A stretch of DNA of 64,000 bases, taken from Cladorhizidae sp. MBARI D1340-BT2 (taxonomy: Eukaryota > Porifera > Demospongiae > Poecilosclerida > Cladorhizidae). The translations under genes were made by a program, and so were the position numbers. The DNA lies in contig JAQNBH010000014.1 of NCBI GenBank assembly GCA_028752905.1, positions 17,715,250-17,779,249 on the forward strand, written 5' to 3'. The stretch's first letter is position 1; each line of letters begins with the position of its first letter. The notes beneath the pieces were generated by a model. The model saw only the letters and a list, made by a program, of their open reading frames with translations, was not told the origin of the DNA and made no database searches. Positions 55,196 to 64,000 of the stretch are shown here, in pieces.

Positions 55196-55776
55196 CCGTC
55201 CAGCATAGGAGCAGCACATGGAAGAACCTTCACTCTTAACTGCCCAGCATCAAGGAGCAGCACATGGAAGAATCTACACTCTTAACAGCCCAACATCAAG
55301 GAATAGGACATGGAAGAAACTTAACACTTAACCACCCAGCATCAATGAGCAGCACATGAAAGAACTTTCACTCTTAACCGGCAAGCACCAATGAGCAGCA
55401 AATGGAACAACCTTCACACTTAACCGCTCATCATTAACCCTTTCATGGTCGTTTTTTATTTTAAATATTGCTACCATTACTAAAATTAACTGTATTGTCT
55501 CAAATATTTATTAAAGTCCATAGCAACCATATATTTTTGGAATCACACATAGTTACTTCATATGTAGGTGTGGTTTATATTGCCTAGCAACAAAGTATGT
55601 GGTTGTAATTGTGGTTTTAGTAATTAATTTTTGAATTTCAAGTCAATTATTGTTCTATTTTCAAGTATATTTTATGATAACATGTTTTATACATTTGCAG
55701 GTACACAAATTTCAACCATAATGACCAGACTGCAGCATGGAATTATGAAAAACAGAAGAAAGCTTACATCACAGAG

Positions 55777-55836
55777 CTCAAATACCCATCAGTCACTATG
55801 AGACATCGTGACTGATAGGTATTTGAGCTCTGTGAG
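55777..55836. repeat. Inverted repeat inside the second piggyBac element
   Basis: AGAGCTCAAATACC-CATCAGTCAC is matched by GTGACTGATAGGTATTTGAGCTCT, giving a stem of about 24 bp with one bulge and a short loop (TATGAGACATC). Confidence 0.8.
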
Positions 55837-55975
55837 AGGTGGGACTGCTGTGACTTTGTGTAGACCCAAAAACTGTGGACATAGAAACAGATATTTTTAT
55901 ATTCTATACCATTTTGAACAGTAATACTTACCTAAAGGCTGAGTAAGACTCTGATCACTAGAGCTGGAGCTGTCA

Positions 55976-56176
55976 TCAGAAGCTGTCATCAGAAACTATA
56001 TCTATTGGATCTTCATCTTCCTCCGTTACTTCTGAGTGACTAAGCTCAGGGTTTGCTCTGGGAAGGTAGCTCTCAACACCTTCGCCTTCAAAATCACTGT
56101 CATCCGCTTCAGAAAGGCCGAAATCGTCGTCTTCCAGTAAAAGCAGCACATCGCTAACGTTCAAGCGCTTAGCCAT
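55976..56176 (-). pseudogene. piggyBac transposase N-terminal exon with 13-bp duplication
   Basis: The ATG at 56176 starts MAKRLNVSDVLLLLEDDDFG, then LSEADDSDFEGEGVESYLPR, close to the canonical piggyBac N-terminus. A tandem duplication (AGCTGTCATCAGA twice on the + strand, near 55972-55997) shifts the frame and gives an early stop. Beyond it, a Ser-rich stretch ends at a possible GTAAGT donor near 55930. Confidence 0.75.
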
Positions 56177-59100
56177 GATTTCCGTGTGAGCTTTCCGGGT
56201 TCAAAGTCCTTAGCAACCGTTATGCTGTCATTGTTTTGTGAATACCACGTGATAGAGCAACGTTTTAGGCGTCGTTTAATAAGATTTTTATGGGGGTAAG
56301 TTCGAACGATCTATTTTTTATGAATTATTTAACTGCGAGACTTCTTAGGGCGCTTTAAAGCGCCCATGACCATTAAAGGGTTAAGGAGTAGCACATGGAA
56401 GAACCTTAACTCTTAACCACCCAGCATAAAGGAGCCACACATGGAAGAACCTTCCACTTAACTGCCCAGCATCAAGGATAGCACATGGAAGAAACTTAAT
56501 ACTTAAACGCCCAGCATGGAGCAGCACTTGGAAGAACTTTTATTCTTAACCGCTTAGCATAAAGGAGCAGCTCATGGAAGAACCTTCCCACTTAACTGCC
56601 CAGATTCAACGAGCAGCACATGGAAGAACCTTCCCTTTTAACTTCCCAGCATCAAGGAACAGCACATGGAAGAACCTTCACTCTTAACCGCCCAGCATCA
56701 AGGAGCAGCACATGGAAAAACCTTAACTCTTAACCGCCCAGGATCAAGAAGCAGTACATATATGGAAGAACCTTCAATTTTAATAGCCCAGTATCAAGGA
56801 GCAGCACATGGAAGAACCTTCACGCTTAACTGCCCAGAATCAAGGGGTAGCACATGGAACCTTCACTCTTAACCGCCCAGAATCAATGAGTATCACATGG
56901 AAGAACCTTGACTCTTAACCACCCAGCATCAAAGAGCAGCACAGTGAAGAACCTTTACTCTTAACCTCCTAGCATCAAGTAGCAGCACAACGAAGAACCT
57001 TCACACTTAACCGCCCATCATCAAGGAGCAGCACATGGAAGAACCTTCACTCTTAACAACCCAGCATCAAGGAGCAGCACATGGAAGAACCTTCACTCTT
57101 AACCACCAAGCATCAAGGAACAGCACAAGAACCAATACTCTTAACCACCCAGTATCAAAGAGCAGCACATGGAAGAACCTTTATTCTTAACCGCCCAGCA
57201 TAAAGGAGCAGCTCATGGAAGAACCTTCATACTTAACCACCCAGATTCAGGGAGCAGAATATGGAAGAACCTTAATCTTAACCCCATAGGATCATGGAGC
57301 AGCACAAGGAAGAACCTTTATTCTTAACCGCCCAGCATCAAGGAGCAGCAAATGGAGGAACCTTCACTCTTAACCACCCAGCATCATGGAACAGCACATG
57401 GAAGAACCTTTATTCTTAACCGCCCAGCATCAAGGAGCAGCAAATGGAAGAACCTTTGCACATAATGGCCCAGATTCAAGGAGCAGCACATGGAAGAACC
57501 TTCACTCTTAACCACCCAGCATCATGGAACAGCACATGGAAGAACCTTTATTCTTAACCGCCCAGAATCAACGAGCAGAACATGGAAGCACTTTCGCAAT
57601 TAACAGCCCAGATTAAAGGTGCAGCACATGGAGAACCTTCACTCTTAACTGCACAGCATCAAGGAATAGCACATGGAAGAACCTTCACACTTAACCGCCT
57701 AGCATCAAGGAGCAGCACATGGAAGAACCTTCACTCTTAACCACCCAGCATCAAGGAGTAGCACATGGAAGAACCTTTACTCTTAACCACCAAGCATCAA
57801 GGAACAGCACAAGAACCATTACTCTTAACCACCCAGTATCAAAGAGCAGCACATGGAAGAACCTTTATTCTTAACCACCCAGCATAAAGGAGCAGCTCAT
57901 GGAAGAACCTTCATACTCAACCACCCAGATTCAGGGAGCAGAACATGGAAGAACCTTAATCTTAACCCCACAGGATCATGGAGCAGCACAAGGAAGAACC
58001 TTTATTCTTAACTGCCCAACATCAAGGAGCAGCAAATGGAAGAACCTTTGCACATAATGGCCCAGATTCAAGGAGCAGCACATGGAAGAACCTTCACTCT
58101 TAACCACCCAGCATCATGGAACAGCACATGGAAGAACCTTTATTCTTGACCTCCCAGCATCAACGAGCAGAACATGGAAGCACTTTCGCAATTAACAGCC
58201 CAGATTAAAAGAGCAGCACACGGAGAACCTTCACTCTTAACTGCCAAGCATCAAGGAATAGCACATGGAAGAACCTTCACTCTTAACCACCCAGAATCAA
58301 GGAGTAGCACATGGAAGGACCATCACTCTTAACCACCGAACATCAAGGTGCAGCACATGGAAGTTACCTTCACTCTTAACTGCCCAACACCAAGGAGCTG
58401 CACATGGAAGATCCTTCACACTTAACCACCCAGCATCAAGGAGTAGCACAAGTAAGACCTTTCACTCTTAACCAAGGAGCAGCACAATAATCACCCAGCA
58501 TCAAGGAACAGCACATGGAAAAACCTTTACTCTTAACCGCCCAGTATCAAGGAGTAGCACAAGTAAGACCTTTCACTCTTAACCAAGGAGCAGCACAGGA
58601 GGAACCTTTATTCTTAACCGCCCAGCATCAAGGAGCAGAACATGGAAGAACCTTCGCACTTAACCGCCCAGATTCAAGTAGCAGCACATAGAGAACCTTC
58701 CTCTTAACCGCCCTGCATCAAGGAGTAGCACATGGAAGAACCTTCACACTTAACCGCCCAGCATTAAGGAGCAGCACATGGAAGAGCCTTCACTCTTAAC
58801 CACCCAGCATCATGGAGCAGGACATGGAAGGACCTTTATTCTTAACCGCCCAACATCAAGGAGAAGATCATGGAGAACCTTCACTCTTAACTACCCAGCA
58901 TCATGGAGTAGCACATGGAATAACTTTCACAATTAACCAACCAGCATCAAGGAGTAGTACATGGAAAAACCTTTACTCTTAACCGCCCAGGCAGCATCAA
59001 GGAGCAGCACATGGAAGAACTTTCACTCTTAAACATCCAGCATGAAGGAGCCACACATGGAAAAACCTTCGTCGTAACCACCCAGCATCAAGGAGGAGCA

Positions 59101-61770
59101 CATGGAATAACCTTGACTTTTAATCACTCAGCATCAATGAGCAGCACATGGAAGAATCTTCACTCTTAACTGCCCAGCATCAAGGTGCAGCACATGGAAG
59201 AACCTTCACTCTTAACCTCCAGCATCAAGGAGCAGATCATGGAAGAACCTTCACTCTTAACCACCCAGCATCATGGAGCAGTATGTGGAAGAACCTTCAC
59301 TCTTAACCACACAGCATTAAAGAGCAGCACATGGAAGAACCTTCACTCTTAACCACCCAGCATCATGGAGCAGTATGTGGAAGAACCTTCACTCTTAACC
59401 ACACAGCATTAAGGAGCAGCACATGGAAGAACCTTCACTCTTAACCACCCAGCATCAAGGAGGAGCACATGGAGGAACCTTCACTCTTAACCACCCAGCA
59501 TTAAAGAGCAGCACATGGAAGAACCTTCACTCTTAACTGCCCAACATCTAGGAGAAGCACAAGTAAGAACCTTCACTCTTTACCATCCAGCATCAAGGAG
59601 CAGCACTTAAAATAACCTTTATTCTTAACCGACCAGCATCAAGGAGCAGAACATGGAAGACCCATCGCACTTAACTGCCCAGATTAAAGGAGCAGCACAT
59701 GGAAGTACTTTCACCCTTAACCGCCCAGCACCAATGAGCATCACATGAAAGCACCTTCACTCTTAACCACCCAGCATCAAGCAGTAGCACATCAACGAAC
59801 CTTAACTCTTAACCACACAGCAGCAAGCAGCAGCACATGGAAGATCCTTCACTTTTAACTTCCCAGCATCAAGGAGTAGCACATGGAAGAACCTTGACTT
59901 TTAATCGCCCAGCATCAAGGATCAGCACATGGAAGAACCTTCACTCTTAACCACCCAGCATCAAGGAGCAGATCATGGAAGAACCTTCACTCTTAATCAT
60001 CCAGCATCATGGAGCAGAACATGGAAGAACCTTTATTCTTAACCGCCTAGCATCAAGGAGCAGAACATGGAAGGATCTTCGCACTTAACTGTACAGATTA
60101 AAGGAGTAGCACATGGAGAACCTTCACTCTTAACTTCCCAGCATCAATGCGCATCAAATGAAAGAACCTTCACTCTTAACCGTCCAGCATTAAGGAACAG
60201 CACATGAACCTTCACACTTAACCGCCCAGTATCAAGGAGCAGCACATGGAAGAACCTTCACTCTTAACCAGCCAGAATCAAGGAGTAGCACATGGAAGGA
60301 CCATCACTCTTAACCACCTAACATCAAGGTGCAGCACATGGAAGTTACCTTCACTCTTAACTACCCAACACCACGGAGCTGCACATGGAAGAACCTTCAC
60401 ACTTAACCACCCAGCACCAAGGAGCAGCACAATATAATCACCCAGCATCAAGGAGCAGCACATGGAAGAACCTTCGCACTTAACCGCCCAGATTCAAGTA
60501 GCAGCACATGGAGAACCTTCACTCTTAACCGCCCAGCATCAAGGAGTAGCACATGGAAGAACCTTCACACTTAACCGCCCAGCATTAATGAGCAACACAT
60601 GGAAGAGCCTTCACTCTTAACCACCCAGCATCATGGAGCAAGGACCTTTATTCTTAACCGCCCAACATCAAGGAGCAGCACATGGAGAACCTACACTCTT
60701 AACCGCCCAGCACCAAGGAATAGCACATGGAAAAATCTTCACCGCCCAGCATCAAGGAGCAGCACATGGAAGAACCTTCACTCGTAACCGCCAAGCATCA
60801 AGGAGTAGACGTGGAATAACCGTCACACTAACCACCCAGCATAAAGGAGCCGCAAATGGAAGAACCTTTACTCTTAACCACCCAGCATCAACAAGTAGCA
60901 CACGGAAGAACTTTCACAATTAACCAATCAGCATCAAGGAGTAGTACATGGAAGAACCTTCACACTTAACCACCCAGCATCAAGGAGCAGATCATGGAAG
61001 AACCTTCACTCTTAACCACCCAGCATCAACAAGTAGCACACGGAAGAACCTTCACACTTAACCACCCAGCATCATGGAGTAGCACATGGAAGAACCTTCA
61101 CACTTAACCACCCAGCATCAAGGAGCAGATCATGGAAGAACCTTCACTCTTAACCACCCAGCATCAACAAGTAGCACACGGAAGAACTTTCACAATTAAC
61201 CACCCAGCATCAAGGAGCAGATCATGGAAGAACCTTCACTCTTAACCACCCAGCATCAAGGAGCAGAACATGGAAGGACCTTCGCATGTAACCACCCAGC
61301 ATCAGGGAGCAGATCATGGAAGAACCTTCACTCTTAACCACCCAACATCAAGGAGCCACACATGGAATAACCTTCACTTTTAACTTCCCAGCATCAAGGA
61401 GCAGCACATGGAAGAACCTTTACTTTTAATCACTCAGCATCAATGAGCAGCACATGGAAGAACCTTCACTCTTAACCGCCCAGCGTCAAGAATGAGCAGA
61501 TAGAAGAACCTTCACTCTTAACCTCCCAGCATCAAGGAGCAGAACATGGAAGGACCTTCGCACGTAACCACCCAGATTAAAGGATCAGCACATGCAGAAT
61601 CTTCACACTTAACCACCCAGCACCAAGGAGCAGCACAATAATTACCCAGCATCAAGGAACAGCACATGGAAGAACCTTAACTGCCCAGCATCAAGGTGTC
61701 GCACATGTAAGATCCTTCACTCTTAACCACCCAACATCAAGGAGCAGCACATGGAAGAACCTTCACTCTA

Positions 61771-62671
61771 AAGGCCTGTGTATGGCCTATTTCCCCCTGA
61801 ATATTTGACCTTTTTTGTGTGCTTATATCATTTCTAAACATCTGTACAACTTGTCTTTCAAATTTGAAAACATTTGGAAGCACAAGTCTCAAGTTATGGT
61901 GAATTTTATCCAGGCCTATACTTACATTCAACTGAAAAATTGAAGAAAGAAGTAAGTTCAGCTTCAGGTAAGTTTCATGGATTATATCTGGGTGACTGCT
62001 TACCCTAGAGAGTTGCTAAAAGTATAAAATAAATCCCATTGCATATAGAACCATTGCATTCTAATTGAGCATAAATCTAGTAAATTTAAGTACTATACCT
62101 GCCACGCATGCTCTTACCATTCATTTCCACGTGTGCAAATCCTCGTGCAGTTTGAGGGGGGATGATGGCATTTTTTAATTTTTACTTGTGGTTACAACTT
62201 TAGAGCTCCGTAGATTCTGCAAACTTCATATGGACTTGATATACAGCTCAAAAGATAGGTCTCTCTGTGTGCTCTCTTTTGATACTAAAATATGTTTCAT
62301 AGGTATAACTATAGGCAAGTTACTAGACCCTAAAGTGGAAGGACCTCAAAAACCTGCAGCCCAAAAACCTCATCCAAAATAACTCCAGATTGCTAAGATT
62401 TGAAATTGGTACCAGTGGCTAGAGAGCCCTAGCTATCAGTGTTGCCAGGTTTCTGTTGGCACTATATACCAAACTGCCTAAAAAATTGTACCAAACGCAG
62501 GAGAAATATACCAATTTTGCCCCATGTATATACCAAATATATACCAATTCACATTTATCGATCAAGATGAACTTTCTTATCTCATGCAGAAGCAAGATAA
62601 GCAATGCATTAACTTGGTGGCTACATGTATGTGTGAATGTGATGGGAGTTATGTGAATAATTGTCTCTCAC
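61771..62671. other. Unassigned region between array and hAT gene
   Basis: A/T-rich, no supported gene. A local repeat of TATACCAAAT/TATACCAATT (about 62465-62550) is seen. It may include the terminal region of the adjacent hAT element, but no clear CAGNG end was found. Confidence 0.45.
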
Positions 62672-64000
62672 TTATTCAAAATCTTCAAACGGGAGGTCAT
62701 CAGCTTGGTCATTGCTGTCACAGTACATCTCTGCAGTGTTAAACTTCTGCAACATATTCTCAGTAACAACAAAGTCTTTGCAGCACATTTTATGCATGAT
62801 TAGGTGTGTACGAATCCGAATCAGAGCATCCAACATTTTTAAACTTAGCTTGTTTCTGTACTTGGTCTTGATGCAAGTTACATGAGAAAACATTCTTTCA
62901 ACAATAGCATTGCTAACGGGAGCATAGGCAAGTCAAAGCATACATCGCAAGTTCCTTGTAAGCATATTCATCAAGACCATTTTTGTACCTCAGAATTCCA
63001 GCCCAAAATTTGACACTATCAGTTGGCAATGTTCCTTCAAAGACTGGTTCTTCTCTCCATATCTGCAAAACTACTTTTCGATATTGAGATTCAATTTGGT
63101 TGACATTTGCTGTCAGCAAATGTTGAAGCGGAAGTTGAGACAATGGAATCCTTGCTGTTTGTGAGAGAACTACACTGGGAGACAAATAACTGAGTCCTCG
63201 GAAAATGGCAGTGCTTGCTGGAAGCCTTTGTTCAAGCTGAGTTAGCAAATCCTTGAGGAAATCTTGACATCGTAGCTTCATATTTGACACTGCAACTTCA
63301 AAGTCTTGTCTCTCTTTATTTTCTCTCACACAGCGTAGCAATTCACTGTGCAAGGATGCTCCAAAATCCACCAAGGATAGAGCCAACTCATTTCCACGAA
63401 TGTCGTAAAGTCTCTTCTTCAGTGACCGATGGTGCAAGTCAAGTTCCTTAACCATCTTCTCGGGATCTGCATTAGTTGACTGAAATAAAGCATTGACTTT
63501 CTCAAACTCCTGCACCACTGGCACCAAGAATACGAAGAAGAGAAAGTTGACATCATCTCGCAACATGTCCAAGATCTGCCTTCCTTTGTATCTGACTTCT
63601 TGTGTTCCTGACTGTGATGCACTCAAGAAGTAAACCTTCAACTCTTCCCAGTTAGCAAGAATGTTAGCAAGCACTCTACCTCTCACCAACCATCGGGTGG
63701 CTGACATCCTTTGAAAGGGTAACCCAGTTTGACGCCTTTGCTCATCCTGACTGTTCAGTTCTTGGAAGAGTCTCTTGTACTCTTCGCGGCGTAAGGTGCT
63801 CTTAGAAAACCAGGTTGGTATTTCTGCCAGGAGATAGCCAAGATGAGATGGCAACTTCTCGAAACTCTTCTGGACACATAAGGCCAGTGAATGACATATG
63901 CATCGGAATTGAACACAGTGTGGCGACTCTGCATGGATTCTTGACCAGACAGAGTTTTTTCCCCCAATCATATTGGCTGCTCCATCACTTCCAAAGCCAA
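62672..64000 (-). pseudogene. Second hAT-family transposase, 5' part beyond the window, frameshifted
   Basis: The - strand frame enters at the window edge with GFGSDGAANMIGGKNSVWSR, the second catalytic Asp region. It continues with RCICHSLALCVQKS (the C-x-x-H segment), TRWLVRGRVLANIL and a long helical part, to a stop at 62913. The hAT dimerisation domain continues in another frame: PVSNAIVERMFSHVTCIKTK then YRNKLSLKMLDALIRIRTHL, ending at 62672. The E of VERMFS is thus separated from the core by a frameshift near 62910-62930. It differs from the 728-aa transposase at 20520-22706 and resembles the family often annotated as KIAA1586/ZNF862-like. Confidence 0.85.

Larger units (their letters stand above)
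55434..56384 (-). mobile_element. Second piggyBac element, internally deleted, in the 46-bp array
   Basis: TTAA lies at 55434-55437 and 56381-56384. Terminal repeats are CCCTTTCATGGTC and GACCATTAAAGGG, one mismatch in 13. The flanks rejoin as a monomer variant (CATCA-TTAA-GGAGTAG). The terminal sequence differs from the neighbour at 54303, so it is a separate family member. It contains one N-terminal exon and a hairpin at 55777-55836. Confidence 0.88.
52888..61770. repeat. 46-bp satellite array
   Basis: About 150 diverged copies of a 46-bp unit: CCAGCATCAAGGAGCAGCAC, ATGGAAGAACCTTCACTCTT, AACCGC. Units vary by substitutions and short deletions and are much more diverged than the 53-bp array, suggesting an older repeat. 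Most units contain TTAA (in CTTAACC). The array is interrupted by two piggyBac elements and contains an inverted block at about 53500-54290. Short open frames in it are incidental. Confidence 0.95.

Noticed and set aside
56666..60923. + strand frames such as MEEPSLLTAQHQGAAHGKTL in the 46-bp array
   Set aside because: They are satellite-derived, with irregular frame breaks and no conserved protein features.

Overview
This 64 kb window is animal nuclear DNA. Genes are split into short exons with good GT/AG junctions, introns are long, and most of the sequence is satellite, minisatellite and transposable element. The recognisable host genes encode CD225/dispanin (IFITM-like) two-pass membrane proteins and part of a JmjC-domain protein. 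Together with the transposon mix (hAT, piggyBac, Ty3 and Gmr1-like retroelements, a Penelope-type ribozyme motif), this suggests an invertebrate, perhaps a sponge or another early-branching animal. The species assignment is inference only.

Layout: 1-17458 is one 53-bp satellite array with higher-order duplications, ending at a 100-N assembly gap (17459-17558). A degraded CENP-B/Tigger-type transposase fragment follows (17559-17930), then the last exon of a CD225 gene on the + strand (19031-19222). A nearly complete hAT transposon with an intact 728-residue transposase occupies 20344-23794, and a 189-bp MITE sharing its ends lies at 24764-24952.

A three-exon CD225 gene on the - strand runs from 39092 down to 25974 (189 aa). 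Its introns hold minisatellites of 42, 34, 23, about 60 and about 40 bp, a hammerhead-ribozyme motif (30566-30610), piggyBac relics (about 31500-31750 and 35652-37741) and a 72-bp perfect hairpin (37927-38081). Upstream of it lie a decayed Gmr1-like retroelement (39853-41880) and a second - strand CD225 gene (50526 to 42748). That gene's third intron contains a full-length Ty3-type LTR retrotransposon (43696-48379). Exons of a JmjC-domain gene on the + strand lie at 50941-52428.

From about 52888 to 61770 there is a second large array of 46-bp monomers. It contains an inverted block and two internally deleted piggyBac elements, each inserted at a TTAA inside a monomer. The window ends in a second, broken hAT transposase gene (62672-64000, - strand, open at the window edge).

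How it fits together: the window is a small CD225 gene cluster (one partial + strand gene, two - strand genes) whose introns and flanks have been expanded by tandem repeats and transposons. The open reading frames inside the arrays are by-products of repeat periodicity and are not annotated as genes.
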